The notes beneath the pieces are model-generated. The model did not search any database. It was not told the DNA's origin and saw only the letters and a program-made list of their open reading frames with translations. From Chthoniobacteraceae bacterium (GTDB lineage Bacteria; Verrucomicrobiota; Verrucomicrobiia; Chthoniobacterales; Chthoniobacteraceae): DNA of 64,000 nucleotides. Position numbers and translations under genes: made by a program. Positions 1-8,772 of this stretch are shown piece by piece. Position 1 is the stretch's first letter, and each line of letters starts with the position of its first letter. Where the stretch lies: the NCBI GenBank assembly GCA_947449735.1, contig CANFTB010000010.1, forward strand, positions 36,259 to 100,258. Direction: 5' to 3'.

Positions 1-1361
1 CGGTCGGCCTCCGCAAGAGGGCGCCGGTACGCCTTCTCAGCAAAGGCGTACAACTGCTCCAGCGCGCGCCCAGACTGGAAGCCCTCCGCTCCAAAAACCG
101 CCCTCTCCTCCACCCGCCCGCCCGGTTCGTGAATGGGCCCGTGGATTTTGATTTCGCTAATGCGGATATGGGGGAGCTTTCCTTCGTTCAGCAGAAGCGT
201 GCGGCTGACGTCGGACTTTTCCGTGCGACCCTGGAAATCGTCCTTGTAGCGCTTGTTGATGGTAATCACGGAAGCGCGGGACTCGTAGGGTCCGTTTGGG
301 AAGATGAACCGGGGAGTTTGCCCAGCCTCCAGCCAGACGCTGAACTTCAACCAAGAGGGCTTGTCGTCCGGAACGGTCGTACTGGCGAGCAGCGGTTCGA
401 TGGTCTGGGGATAGTGAATGTGGCCCCGCGTCACGTCGCCGGGCACGACCCCGAGAATAAAGGGTTCGGAAAAGTCGATTCCGAAGATCGTGGGATCGTA
501 ATGCGTGTCCCGGTGCATCGCCTGCGCCTCCACCTCAAGCTCGTAGATGCCGGACGCCGGCACTCCCTTGAGAAAATCCTCGATGTGCCCGTACCCGCCC
601 TGCCGAGTGTCGGTGTTGGGCTGCTCGTAAAGGTTCAGGTATCGGAAGTTGAATGCGGCCTTGTGCGACCCCTCCAGCTCCTCGTACTGGCGGAAGTGGC
701 CGTTGAACCGCCAGTCCATGGGCTCCATCACGGGTTTTCCAAGACGCATTTCAACGAGCCGGTTCGCCGCCTGAAAGTACTGGTCTACCAGAAATCCGGA
801 GGTCACGAGCGACTGGCCGATCGTGTCCATGTGGTGGCTGGTTTTTTCCTTCGGAAAATCACCGGTCAGTCCGAGCGTGTCGACCCGCCTTCCCATCAAG
901 ACGGCCAAGGTGTTCTCATATTCCCGGCTGGAAAGTCGGCGCATGACCGTGCTTGCCCCCGAGCTCGTAAACTTTCCCCGGGCAGCCTCGCTGCCCTCGC
1001 GCAGCATCCGGACCATGGCGAGTCGTTCCGCATCGCTCGGCTGGGCGGCCTTCTTCGGCGGCATTTCCTTAAGAACAATCTGGTCGATCACGTCCTTGGC
1101 CGTGATCAGGGCGGCCTCCGATTTGAGCGGCAGCGCGAACGTTTCAAACTCGCGGTCGCCCTTCTGCACCTTCGCGTCGTGGCACTCGAGGCAGTACTTG
1201 CCCAAAAACTCGTTCACCGTTCCCTGCTCTGCCGCGGCGGAGGACACCACCGGCGGCGCAGACGCGAAAACCCCCACGGCAAGTAGGAACCACGGTAAAA
1301 CCCTGAAGCGCTCCCCCCTCCATGAGCCCCCCTCCGGGGCATGGGTCGGACCGAAACCCAT
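1..1361 (-). CDS. DUF1592/DUF1588-type planctomycete cytochrome-like protein, 3' end beyond window
   Basis: The reading frame is open from ATG at 1361 to the window edge, so about 453 residues are visible and the C-terminus is missing. The N-terminus carries a hydrophobic export segment (residues about 22-35, LPWFLLAVGVFAS), then a c-type haem motif CLECH at about residues 57-61, and after that regions resembling the DUF1587/DUF1592 modules of large PVC-group proteins (for example MRRLSSREYENTLAVLMG and RRPLAEAD at the cut end). These proteins are known as secreted haem proteins encoded beside DUF1552 proteins; their biochemical role is unknown. The ATG overlaps the TGA of the upstream DUF1552 gene by one base (TGATG), which points to translational coupling. 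The family call is firm, the function is not. Confidence 0.85.
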   Translation of the reverse strand, partial: MGFGPTHAPEGGSWRGERFRVLPWFLLAVGVFASAPPVVSSAAAEQGTVNEFLGKYCLECHDAKVQKGDREFETFALPLKSEAALITAKDVIDQIVLKEMPPKKAAQPSDAERLAMVRMLREGSEAARGKFTSSGASTVMRRLSSREYENTLAVLMGRRVDTLGLTGDFPKEKTSHHMDTIGQSLVTSGFLVDQYFQAANRLVEMRLGKPVMEPMDWRFNGHFRQYEELEGSHKAAFNFRYLNLYEQPNTDTRQGGYGHIEDFLKGVPASGIYELEVEAQAMHRDTHYDPTIFGIDFSEPFILGVVPGDVTRGHIHYPQTIEPLLASTTVPDDKPSWLKFSVWLEAGQTPRFIFPNGPYESRASVITINKRYKDDFQGRTEKSDVSRTLLLNEGKLPHIRISEIKIHGPIHEPGGRVEERAVFGAEGFQSGRALEQLYAFAEKAYRRPLAEAD

Positions 1362-2632
1362 CACGAAAATCTTCCGGTGCTGCTCCCGAACGCCGAGGTT
1401 TCCAGCCCCATGCGCTGGGCGATATCCACAAACAGATTACAGAGACGAACCTTGTTGAGGCCTTCGTTTGGAACCTGACGGAACTCGCCGTGTTTGTAGC
1501 CGCCACCGGCCAGAATGATCGGCAAGTCGGAATTCTTGTGCGAGTTCGCATCGCCCATGCCGCTGCCGAAGAGAACCGCGGTGGAATCCAGAAGGGTGCG
1601 CTCGCCGTCATTCATGGACGCCAGACGGGTCAAGAACTTGGAGAAATGCTCGATCTGGTATTTCTCCAAAGCAATGAGACTCGCGATTGCCTCGGGGTCG
1701 TTACCGTGGTGGGAGAGGCCGTGGTGCGACTTGTCGATGCCGAGGTTTTGCGGCAGGAAATCGCCGCCGATCTCGAGAGTGGCGATGCGCGTGGAGTCGG
1801 TCTGCAGCGCGAGCGCAATCATCTCGTACAACAGGGGCAGATCCTCGACGGCGTTCCGGTTCGCGGGTTTTGCAAAAGGGGCTTCCGGCTTGGGAAGGCT
1901 GGTCCAGCGCTGGCGGAGTTCGAGGCGCTTTTCCACGTCGCGCACCGAGGAGAGGTACTCGTTAAGCTTGTCCTTGTCCTCCTTGTTCACCCGCTTGGTG
2001 AGCTGGTTGGCTTCCTCCAATACCGAGTCCAAAATCGAGGCCTGCACCTGGTTCTCCTCAACGCGGCGAGCCCGGCGCTCCACCGAGTCGCTCACAAACA
2101 GTTTTTCAAACAACTGAGCAGGGCCGGTGACGGGCGGAACGCGCACCCCCGACTTCGTCCAAGCAATCTGGCAGCCACCGTGAATCCCACTCTCCGAACC
2201 GACGGTGAGCGAGGGGAAACGCGTTTCAAACCCGATCGCATCGGCGAGATACTGGTCGATGGTCACGTTGCCGTCCGGCCGGGCCTGAGCCTCGGAATTC
2301 AGCACGCCCGACAGGAAGGAGTGAACGGCGAAATGCCCCCCCTTCACCCCGTGGTCAAGCCCGCGAAAAAGGGTCATCTGGCTGCGGTTTTCCCAAAGGG
2401 GTTCGAGCAGCGTGGTCTTTTCGTACTCGGCTCCCGTCGTCGTCGGGAAAAGCTGCTTCACCTGAAACCCCAGCAGGTTTCCGATCGCAACAAAACGCTT
2501 CGCTCCAATCCCTGCCCCCTTCGCCAGTTGAACCGCCGAGTTTCCGCCCACCGATTTGGCCATGAGCGAGGGCAACCCCGGGAGTGCAAGAGTGGTGCCG
2601 AGAGAACAAAGAATAAAACGGCGGCGGTTCAT
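1361..2632 (-). CDS. DUF1552 family secreted protein
   Basis: A 423-residue protein starting at ATG 2632 (MNRRRFILCSLGTT). An upstream TTG at 2659 would only add nine residues in front of the twin-arginine-like signal, so it was not chosen. After the RRRF segment and a hydrophobic stretch ending near ALPGLPSLMA, the body matches DUF1552 proteins as I know them: a region around FRGLDHG and GGHFAVHSFLSG, a His-rich stretch KSHHGLSHHGND, and a C-terminal SGMGDANSHKNSDLPIILAGGG. The family is related to the sulfatase-like DUF1501 group and is found almost only in PVC bacteria beside DUF1592 haem proteins. Here the downstream partner overlaps it by one base. The enzymatic role is not established. 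Confidence 0.88.
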   Translation of the reverse strand: MNRRRFILCSLGTTLALPGLPSLMAKSVGGNSAVQLAKGAGIGAKRFVAIGNLLGFQVKQLFPTTTGAEYEKTTLLEPLWENRSQMTLFRGLDHGVKGGHFAVHSFLSGVLNSEAQARPDGNVTIDQYLADAIGFETRFPSLTVGSESGIHGGCQIAWTKSGVRVPPVTGPAQLFEKLFVSDSVERRARRVEENQVQASILDSVLEEANQLTKRVNKEDKDKLNEYLSSVRDVEKRLELRQRWTSLPKPEAPFAKPANRNAVEDLPLLYEMIALALQTDSTRIATLEIGGDFLPQNLGIDKSHHGLSHHGNDPEAIASLIALEKYQIEHFSKFLTRLASMNDGERTLLDSTAVLFGSGMGDANSHKNSDLPIILAGGGYKHGEFRQVPNEGLNKVRLCNLFVDIAQRMGLETSAFGSSTGRFS

Positions 2633-2960
2633 TGGGAGGTGTAGATATCCGAAATTCAAAGACTGCCCGATTTCACTCGGGACAGAGGCTAAAGCCCGAC
2701 GCGTTCGACCCTGTCTGAACAGGGGCGGCCGTGTCGAGTTTTGCTACATATAAAGACCCGTCAAACACTGATAAACTTAGGCATCTGGAAAAGCGCCCAT
2801 TCAATCCTCTCTTTATGCCGGATCTTCACCCCCCCCAGCCCATCGCGCTCAGGGAAACGGGAAGCAACGTGAAGGCGACCCAGAGGAGCAAAGCTCTCCT
2901 CCTTGATGTCTCTCTGAGGAAAACCTTCATCCGGGCAGGGAATTTCATCCCCGCCGCCTA
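2633..2960. other. Intergenic region without a convincing gene
   Basis: About 330 bases between the start of the DUF1552 gene and the stop of the DUF4440 gene. Both flanking genes are on the minus strand, so this stretch should hold the promoter of the DUF1552/DUF1592 pair; an A+T-rich tract near 2743-2755 is the only suggestive spot. Open frames of about 100 codons run through it on both strands but show no start context or recognisable protein. Confidence 0.5.
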
Positions 2961-3407
2961 CTACGGCTTTGCCACGGGCAGGCGACAGGACTGCCAGGCC
3001 AGAAAACGCCACTGCCCTTTTTCCAAACGCCAAACCGACAGGTAACTCAACACACTGTCCATCTCGCCGGAAGCCGTCGCCGCCTTGATGTGGGCGCGTC
3101 CGCTCATCAGGGCGATCTCGGGCGCGGGAAAGGTGAATTTCCGCTCCTCGTAATCGTAGGAGAGATACTTCGTCCGCCCCTTCAGGAGCGTGTCGATGAG
3201 CGAGTCTTTTGTGTCCACGATTCCGTTGGAGTGGGCGTAGCGCATTTCGTCGGAAAGCGCCGCGCCCAGGGCGGCGGAGTCCGGGTGCAGCATGGCGCTG
3301 ACCCGGGCGTTGTCCGCGTTAGTCAGCGCGGCGGTGCGGGCGTCGTCTTGGGCATGGACGCAGGAAAGCGCCGAGGCGCAAAGCACGGTTAGAATTCGGT
3401 TTTTCAT
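2961..3407 (-). CDS. Secreted DUF4440 (SnoaL/NTF2-like) protein
   Basis: A 148-residue protein with a short signal peptide (MKNRILTVLCASALSCVHAQ) followed by one NTF2-like domain. The pattern ALTNADNARVSAMLHPD, the segment LSDEMRYAHSNGIVDTK and the final WRLEKGQWRFLAWQSCRLP follow the usual DUF4440 layout of a small cone-shaped fold that binds small ligands or catalyses diverse reactions. Nothing in the sequence fixes the substrate. It lies between the DUF1552 gene and a sialidase-like gene on the same strand, with gaps of 300 and 50 bases, so it may be cotranscribed with the upstream sialidase-like gene. Confidence 0.8.
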   Translation of the reverse strand: MKNRILTVLCASALSCVHAQDDARTAALTNADNARVSAMLHPDSAALGAALSDEMRYAHSNGIVDTKDSLIDTLLKGRTKYLSYDYEERKFTFPAPEIALMSGRAHIKAATASGEMDSVLSYLSVWRLEKGQWRFLAWQSCRLPVAKP

Positions 3408-3458
3408 AGAGGTTGGGGAACGGTTCAGGGGGAACGGATGGAAGAACGATGCACCGTT

Positions 3459-4550
3459 TTACGGGACGAAGACAACCTCGGCGGGCCATTGGCCGTCCGG
3501 CATGGCGCGGGGGCTGAGCTTTCCGGGATCGACGACCACGTGCTTCACCAGCTTTCGCTTCCAAGTGTAAGTGATGTGCACCATGCCGTCGGACGTCTGG
3601 ATGATCGCCGGGTAACTGAACTCGGCGCGCTCCTCATTCTCCAAAACCAGAGCGGCGTCCCAATGCATGCCGTCGCGACTGAGCGCGAGGTTGAGCGGGC
3701 TCCGCCCCTTACCCGTGTGGTTGTAGACAAGCAGGTGGCGCCCGTCTTTGAGGGTGACGGCGTCCGTGCCGGAATTGGGGTTGGGCAATTTGAGCAGCGT
3801 GGGTTCGGACCAGGTCTTGCCGCTGTCCGCCGACTGGGTGGCGAACACCTGCTGCGAACGCGTCCGCCCGAGCGCCATGAGCTTATCCCCGCCCAAAAAC
3901 AGGATACTGGGCTGGATCGCCGGCGGGCTGGTTTCTGACTGGGGCACCTTGATGAACTCCCACGTCTTGCCAAGGTCCGAGCTGCGTTCAAAGTGAATCT
4001 GCCAGTTCGGGGGCGGGGTCAACCCCTCTAGGCTGCTTCCGGAAAGGAGCGTTCCGTCAGCGAGCTGGACGGGCTTGTTCTTGATGGGCCCCTGAATTTT
4101 TCCAGGCAACCGGACGGGCGCCCCCCAGGACCGGCCGGAGTCCGCGCTGGTGCGCAGCAGCCCCCACCAAGTCGACGGCGAAGGGCCCACCTTGTAAAAC
4201 AACAAAAGACCGCCCTCCCTCGGCTGGAACAACACCGGGTTCCAGCAGGGTTCACGCTGGCCCTGCGGCTGGACGCCGTTCGCCAACTCCACGGGCGCGC
4301 TCCAGCGGCCGCCGCTATACCGGGCGCTCCAGATGCCCACGTCCGGCTTGCCCTCGGCCGTTCCGGCAAACCAGGCCGCCACGAGCGTACCGTCCCGCGT
4401 CTCGACAATAGTCGTCGCATGACAACTCGGAACCGGGTTGGGCTCGAAGATGAACTCCGAGCGGAGCACCGCGGGATCCGCGGCGAAGGCGGAGCTAAGG
4501 ACGCCCAAAACCGCGGCCATCGAAAAACAAACAGGGGTCGGTGACTTCAT
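3459..4550 (-). CDS. Secreted sialidase-fold (BNR repeat) protein
   Basis: A 363-residue exported protein; residues 1-23 form a signal peptide ending AFA. Four Asp-box type motifs that mark six-bladed sialidase propellers are visible: SADSGRSW (135-142), SSDLGKTW (190-197), SADSGKTW (240-247) and a weaker SRDGMHW near 291. The family (BNR_2) includes exo-alpha-sialidases but in PVC bacteria most members are of unproven specificity. I did not establish the full arginine triad, so the call is for the fold rather than the activity. It lies 175 bases downstream of the ribulokinase gene on the same strand, and one copy of a dispersed inverted-repeat element sits between them, so it may be a separate transcription unit. 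Confidence 0.82.
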   Translation of the reverse strand: MKSPTPVCFSMAAVLGVLSSAFAADPAVLRSEFIFEPNPVPSCHATTIVETRDGTLVAAWFAGTAEGKPDVGIWSARYSGGRWSAPVELANGVQPQGQREPCWNPVLFQPREGGLLLFYKVGPSPSTWWGLLRTSADSGRSWGAPVRLPGKIQGPIKNKPVQLADGTLLSGSSLEGLTPPPNWQIHFERSSDLGKTWEFIKVPQSETSPPAIQPSILFLGGDKLMALGRTRSQQVFATQSADSGKTWSEPTLLKLPNPNSGTDAVTLKDGRHLLVYNHTGKGRSPLNLALSRDGMHWDAALVLENEERAEFSYPAIIQTSDGMVHITYTWKRKLVKHVVVDPGKLSPRAMPDGQWPAEVVFVP

Positions 4551-4618
4551 AAAAACGGGGTGAAATAGAAAGGTGATTTAATCCCGAACGCCGGAGCCCG
4601 AGGGAAAAGAGGGACCTC

Positions 4619-4725
4619 AAGCCGGGCCACCGAGGGCGCGGAGACAAATTGTATAAACGAATAAGACAGAATTAGTTATTTTTTCTCCGCGGCTCCGTGC
4701 CTCCGCATGAACTGCCGTTTTCGGG
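4619..4725. repeat. Dispersed inverted-repeat element, copy A
   Basis: A roughly 107-base element: a G+C-rich left arm containing GAGGGCGCGGAGA, an A+T-rich centre of about 40 bases (AAATTGTATAAACGAATAAG and beyond), and a right arm TTTCTCCGCGGCTCCGTGCC followed by TCCGCATGAACT. The same order of elements occurs at 32604-32715 with matching centre and flanks. Copy A's arms pair less well than copy B's. It lies between two minus-strand genes and could act as a transcriptional or mRNA-stability element. Confidence 0.7.
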
Positions 4726-6321
4726 TTATAACGGCGGAGATTGGGCGAAGAAGGCCCCGAGCCGCCGGTATTCGGTATAGAGCGCGTCGTACTTGGGGAC
4801 GTTCCCGGAATCCGAGACGTACACCCGGGCCGTCCCCGCCTTGGGAACCGACATCGCGCGGATCGCCTCTCCCGGCGACTGAAACTCCCCGGCTGCGAGC
4901 GCCCCGAGGATTGCCGCCCCGAGCGCCGGCCCCTGTTTGCTGGGATGCACCAGAATGGGTTCTCCCAGAATATCTGCCGTCAGCTGCACGAGCAACGGGT
5001 TGTGGTGCGGGAGGCCCCCGGTCGCCACGAAATGCCGGACAGGGACGCCCCCCTCTCTGAGCATTTCCACAATCCAGCGCACCCCGAAAGCCGACGCTTC
5101 CAACAGCGCCCGGTAGAGGTGTTCCGGCTTGTGGTGCAGCGCCAGCCCGGCAAACGCCCCGCGCAGACCGCCCTGCATCAGGGGCGTGCGGCAGCCGTTG
5201 AGCCAGTCGACACAGCTCACCCCGTCCGCCCCCGGCGGCAGGGCAGCGGCGCCAGCTGCCAGCGCCTCAAAGTTGCGCTGGCCGCACAAACGGCGCAGCC
5301 AGTCGAATGCGTCTCCGACGGCGGCCTGTCCCGTTTCGTATCCGTAAAATCCGGGAAGAATCCCGTCCTTCACCACCCCCGCCACTCCGGAAACCTCGGG
5401 TCCGTTTTCACTGTTCAGCATGTGGCAGGAACTCGTCCCCATCACCATCACCAGCGTCCCTGGTTCAGAGGCGCCCGCACCCGGAACCCCGGCATGGGCG
5501 TCGATGATCGCAGCACTCACGGGCGTCCCCGCACGCAGTCCGAACCTGCGCGCCACAGACTCCAAAAGCCCCCCAGCAGGAGCCCCCGGCGCCAGCAGCC
5601 TGCCCGGCATCTTTTCCGTCACCGCGTTTCCAAAGCGCGGATGTACCGCCTCCAAAAACGCCCGGTCCGGATACCCGTCGGCGGCGCTCCACATGCCCTT
5701 ATATCCGGCCTGACACGTCGAACGCGGCAGGTCCGCGGCGTGGCCCCCGACCAACTGCCACACAAACCAGTCGCCCGCCTCGAGCCAGACCTCGGCGGCG
5801 TCATAAACCGCCGGTGCGTTCTCGAGCGTTTCCAGCATTTTGGGAAAAAACCACTCCAGCCCGATCGCCCCGCCGTAGCGTTTCAAAAACGCCTCCCCCC
5901 GCTCCCGGGCCACGGCGTTGATCCGGTCGGCCTGCGCCTGCGCGCCGTGATGCTTCCAGAGCTTGGGCCATGCGAGCGGCTCCTGAGCAAACCGTTCGAG
6001 CAGGCACAGCGGGGTTCCGTCCCGGAGCGCCGGAAGCATGGTGCAGCTGGTGAAATCCACCCCGATTCCAGCAACCTCCCCCGCCCCGATCCCGGCCCGG
6101 CGCAGCGCTCCGCGAACCGCCTTCGCCGCCGACTCCATCCAGTCCGTCGGATGCTGCAGCGCGTAGTGCGGGGGAAGCGCCGCCGTTCCGCCAGGAAGCG
6201 CCGAGAGGATCTGGCCGTGCCGGTATTTCACGACCACCGAGGCCAGTTCCTCACCGTCGAGGGTGACCAAAAGCGCGCGCACGCTTTCCGTTCCGAAATC
6301 CAAACCAATGGCAGTTTTCAT
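4726..6321 (-). CDS. araB: Ribulokinase (FGGY family carbohydrate kinase)
   Basis: A 531-residue two-domain FGGY kinase, close to the usual ribulokinase length. The N-terminal phosphate-binding motif GLDFGTESVRALLV (residues 6-19) is the form typical of AraB, followed by VDFTSCTMLP, a catalytic-region IIDAHAGVPGAG, MGTSSCHML and a C-terminal GGLPHHNPLLVQL. Ribulokinases phosphorylate L-ribulose or related ketopentoses with ATP in the cytoplasm, feeding the pentose phosphate pathway. The gene is about 60 bases downstream of a DapA-family aldolase gene on the same strand, and an AraC-type regulator is divergent to that gene, so the three look like one sugar-responsive locus. No arabinose isomerase or epimerase is in the window. 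Substrate specificity within FGGY kinases is inferred. Confidence 0.88.
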   Translation of the reverse strand: MKTAIGLDFGTESVRALLVTLDGEELASVVVKYRHGQILSALPGGTAALPPHYALQHPTDWMESAAKAVRGALRRAGIGAGEVAGIGVDFTSCTMLPALRDGTPLCLLERFAQEPLAWPKLWKHHGAQAQADRINAVARERGEAFLKRYGGAIGLEWFFPKMLETLENAPAVYDAAEVWLEAGDWFVWQLVGGHAADLPRSTCQAGYKGMWSAADGYPDRAFLEAVHPRFGNAVTEKMPGRLLAPGAPAGGLLESVARRFGLRAGTPVSAAIIDAHAGVPGAGASEPGTLVMVMGTSSCHMLNSENGPEVSGVAGVVKDGILPGFYGYETGQAAVGDAFDWLRRLCGQRNFEALAAGAAALPPGADGVSCVDWLNGCRTPLMQGGLRGAFAGLALHHKPEHLYRALLEASAFGVRWIVEMLREGGVPVRHFVATGGLPHHNPLLVQLTADILGEPILVHPSKQGPALGAAILGALAAGEFQSPGEAIRAMSVPKAGTARVYVSDSGNVPKYDALYTEYRRLGAFFAQSPPL

Positions 6322-6382
6322 TGTTCCGAGGAGGAGTGATTTGTGGGGGGGGAAACCGAGAATAGACGTTGCAGGCAGCCCT

Positions 6383-7294
6383 TTAAAAGACCGCTGAGGA
6401 AAGTTCCTCCACGATTCCCGCGGCGGCCCGGCGTTCCTCGGGAGTCAAGGTCTGGAAAGGCTCGGCCGCCAGATCGCCGCAGATCCCAAGAAGCGAAAGC
6501 CCGCATTTGATCCCACGGATTGTCGAGGAACCATACCGGGCGGTTTTATACAGGTCGCCCATGCGCACTACCAACCGCTGCAGGGCGCGCGCGCTTTCAA
6601 AGTCTCGCCCGACCGAAGCCCTGTAGTAGGCGGCGTAGAGTTTCGGGAACACGTTTGCCCCGCCGTTCACCCCGCCCTGCGCACCGGCCTCCACTGCATA
6701 CATGAGCGTTTCCTCGTCTCCGACAAATACAGGCCAGTCGCTGCGTTCCCCGCGCACTCGCAGCACTTGGTGCAGATAGCCCATGCTCCCGGAGCTATCC
6801 TTCATCCCGACCACCCTTGGGTGTTGAAGCCCGCTGCGCACGACGCTCATCGGAATCGAGGCCTTGGTCAGCGACGGCATGTTGTACAAAAACAGAGGCA
6901 GCGCGATCTCCTCAGCCAGCCGCTCGTAGTATACCTCCAGCTCGGAATCCCCTAGCGTCCAATAGTAGGGAGGGGCGGCGACGGCGAAATCCGCCCCCTT
7001 CTCCGCCGCGAAAGCCGCCATGTGAAGAGACTCCTCCAGGCTCGGATCGCTGACACCGACCAAAACCGGCAGACGCCCAGCCACCTGTTCGCAGGTGCGC
7101 TCGATCAGTTCGCGGCGCAATCTCAAGCTGAGCGCGGGCGCCTCGCCCGTTGTGCCCAGAATGAACAGACCGGAGACCCCGCCGGAAATCACGTGTTCAA
7201 TGAGACGCTCCAAACCGGCGTGGTCGAGGGCGTCCCGACCGGAAAGAGGCGTTATCAGGGGCGGGATGATTCCCGAGAGGGCGGCGAGGTTCAT
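6383..7294 (-). CDS. Dihydrodipicolinate synthase / N-acetylneuraminate lyase family aldolase
   Basis: A 303-residue class I aldolase starting at ATG 7294 (MNLAALSGIIPPLITP); longer upstream frames overlap the divergent regulator and lack family similarity. Family hallmarks are present: GTTGE at 47-51 for carboxylate binding, the catalytic tyrosine in LFLYNMPSL (Y138) and the Schiff-base lysine in GMKDSSG (K165). These enzymes make or cleave pyruvate adducts: lysine-pathway DapA, sialate lyase, or 2-keto-3-deoxy-sugar aldolase. The setting beside a ribulokinase, a sialidase-like gene and an AraC regulator argues for sugar-acid or sialate catabolism rather than lysine synthesis. The sequence alone does not separate these. 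Confidence 0.87.
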   Translation of the reverse strand: MNLAALSGIIPPLITPLSGRDALDHAGLERLIEHVISGGVSGLFILGTTGEAPALSLRLRRELIERTCEQVAGRLPVLVGVSDPSLEESLHMAAFAAEKGADFAVAAPPYYWTLGDSELEVYYERLAEEIALPLFLYNMPSLTKASIPMSVVRSGLQHPRVVGMKDSSGSMGYLHQVLRVRGERSDWPVFVGDEETLMYAVEAGAQGGVNGGANVFPKLYAAYYRASVGRDFESARALQRLVVRMGDLYKTARYGSSTIRGIKCGLSLLGICGDLAAEPFQTLTPEERRAAAGIVEELSSAVF

Positions 7295-7364
7295 TGCAGC
7301 GAACCTTGCTGTAAAAGGACAGATTCGTCTTGCGGTATCGGCCACCAGACAATAGTCCACACGC
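7295..7364. promoter_or_regulatory. Divergent promoter region between aldolase and AraC regulator
   Basis: Only 70 bases separate the two divergent start codons, so both promoters and any regulator-binding site must lie here or within the coding ends. No clear consensus boxes or direct repeats were recognised. The compact layout suggests the regulator controls both transcripts. Confidence 0.45.
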
Positions 7365-8255
7365 ATGGAAGCTCCCCTGCCCTCGGCGCCGGGCGAACAC
7401 CGCCTCGGCGGCGATGCGCTGGGCCTGCCCATCCTGATTGCGCTTGGTTCCATGCGCGCCCGGAGCGCGCAGCGTCTCGCCTGGCACGCCCATCCCGGCT
7501 ACGAGTTCCTGTTCCTGCTGGAGGGAAAAACCGCCTATGAGTTCGAATCCGGACCTCTCCAGGAGCTCACGGGAGGCCAGTTTTTGCTCATCCCCAGGGG
7601 TGCCCGCCACCGGGGCGGCCAGGATTATCGAATGCCTTCCCTGCTCTGCGGCATCCAGTTCGATCCCGTGCACCAGAACGCCTGCAAGAACTCGGTTTTC
7701 AGTCCGCCGGATTTGCAGGCGATGGAAGAACAACTCAGCCCCCTAGGACCCTGCGTGAGGGAAATGCCCCGGGAACTTTCCCTCCGAATCAGGGCCATCC
7801 AAGTCGCGCTTCCCCCCTTCGCCGCCGGCGGAGTTCCGCCCCTCGAAGCGGCCTCGCTTCGGGCGTTGCTCTGCCAGATCCTCCTGGATGCCACCCGGCT
7901 GCTGGCAACCCGGGCGAGGGGCGACGCCACAAGTTTGGTTAAAGCGGCCCGAGCGTACCTGGAGCAAAGGCACACCGAAACACTCCGGATGAACGCGCTC
8001 GCCGCGCATCTCGGACTGAGCCGGGCGCGCATGTTCGAGCTGTTCCGCGCGGAAACGGGGCTTTCCCCGAACGACTACCTGCAGCGCTTCCGGATCGAGG
8101 CCGCAAAACAGCTGCTGCTGCACGCGGAAGGGAGCATCACGGACGTAGCGATGGCCACCGGCTTCACCTCAAGCCAGTATTTCAGCAGGGTTTTTCTGAA
8201 GTACTGCGGTCGCACCCCGCAGCAGTTCCGGCGGCAACCGGCAGGCTCGGAATGA
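7365..8255 (+). CDS. AraC family transcriptional regulator with cupin sensor
   Basis: A 296-residue regulator. The N-terminal half looks like an AraC-type cupin ligand-binding domain (WHAHPGYEFLFLLEGKTAYEF, then GGQFLLIPRGARHRGG). The C-terminal 90 residues hold the paired helix-turn-helix of the AraC/XylS family: first helix pair around MNALAAHLGLSRARMFELFR, second around SITDVAMATGFTSSQYFSRV, then KYCGRTPQQFRR. Such proteins usually activate nearby sugar-use genes when they bind the sugar. It is divergent, 70 bases away, from the aldolase-ribulokinase genes, which are its likely targets. The effector is unknown. Confidence 0.9.
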   Translation: MEAPLPSAPGEHRLGGDALGLPILIALGSMRARSAQRLAWHAHPGYEFLFLLEGKTAYEFESGPLQELTGGQFLLIPRGARHRGGQDYRMPSLLCGIQFDPVHQNACKNSVFSPPDLQAMEEQLSPLGPCVREMPRELSLRIRAIQVALPPFAAGGVPPLEAASLRALLCQILLDATRLLATRARGDATSLVKAARAYLEQRHTETLRMNALAAHLGLSRARMFELFRAETGLSPNDYLQRFRIEAAKQLLLHAEGSITDVAMATGFTSSQYFSRVFLKYCGRTPQQFRRQPAGSE

Positions 8256-8379
8256 GACTCATGGTGCGCCAGGCACGGCCCATCTGTTCCTCTCCTCGAA
8301 CTCGACGACCTTAAAAGGATGACTCCCGCGAACTCTCACAAGTCACTCCCTCAGGAAGGCCCGCTTAGGCGGCTTACTG

Positions 8380-8772
8380 CTAAAGCCCGAGGCTCCACCC
8401 GGGTGCGTCGGGCGGTGCCCCGATACTTTTGAGCGGCAGGAAGAACACCAGCAGTTCGCCTTTTTCAAAGACGATCACCTGCAACCGCACGGAATCCTTC
8501 CAGCGGCTAAACAGAGCCTGCACCGGGTCCGCCTGCCGGAAGTAATAGCCAGCGTTCCCCCTAGGGAGGCCAGCTTAAGGAGTGAATGAATGCTGCAGCC
8601 TTTCAATCACGAAACAACTCACCGCAGGCAATCCGAGCACGAACGCCAGTACCAGGAGGTAATACCAAACCCCGGAAGCCGCGCGTTTTGCTTTGCATCG
8701 GAGCGTCGTCGCCGGGTGAAAGGAAACCCAGCTAAAGTCAGTCTCTGTGGAACGGTCGGCGTGTGGTTTCAT
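8380..8772 (-). pseudogene. Possible small membrane protein gene interrupted by an in-frame stop
   Basis: An ATG at 8772 opens a 65-codon frame with one clear transmembrane segment (VWYYLLVLAFVLGLPAVSCF), ending in TAA at 8575-8577. The same frame then continues for a further 64 codons to TAG at 8380-8382, reading YYFRQADPVQALFSRWKDSV, then LQVIVFEKGELLVFFLPL, a regular alternating pattern that looks like real protein. Read through, the product would be about 130 residues. I take it as a gene with a nonsense mutation or a sequencing error; two separate small genes are less likely because the second part has no good start codon. The family was not recognised. Confidence 0.35.

Noticed and set aside
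129..1286. Long plus-strand open frame (385 codons) opposite the first gene
   Set aside because: It is antisense to the DUF1592 haem protein, which has a CxxCH motif and family similarity; high G+C produces long shadow frames. No export signal or domain is present in the plus-strand product.
4741..6339. 532-codon plus-strand open frame
   Set aside because: Shadow of ribulokinase; no recognisable domain. The minus strand has the complete FGGY motifs.
3459..8255. Complete sialic-acid catabolic operon
   Set aside because: A sialidase-like protein and a lyase-family aldolase are present, but no sialate kinase, epimerase or transporter was found, and the kinase here is ribulokinase-like.
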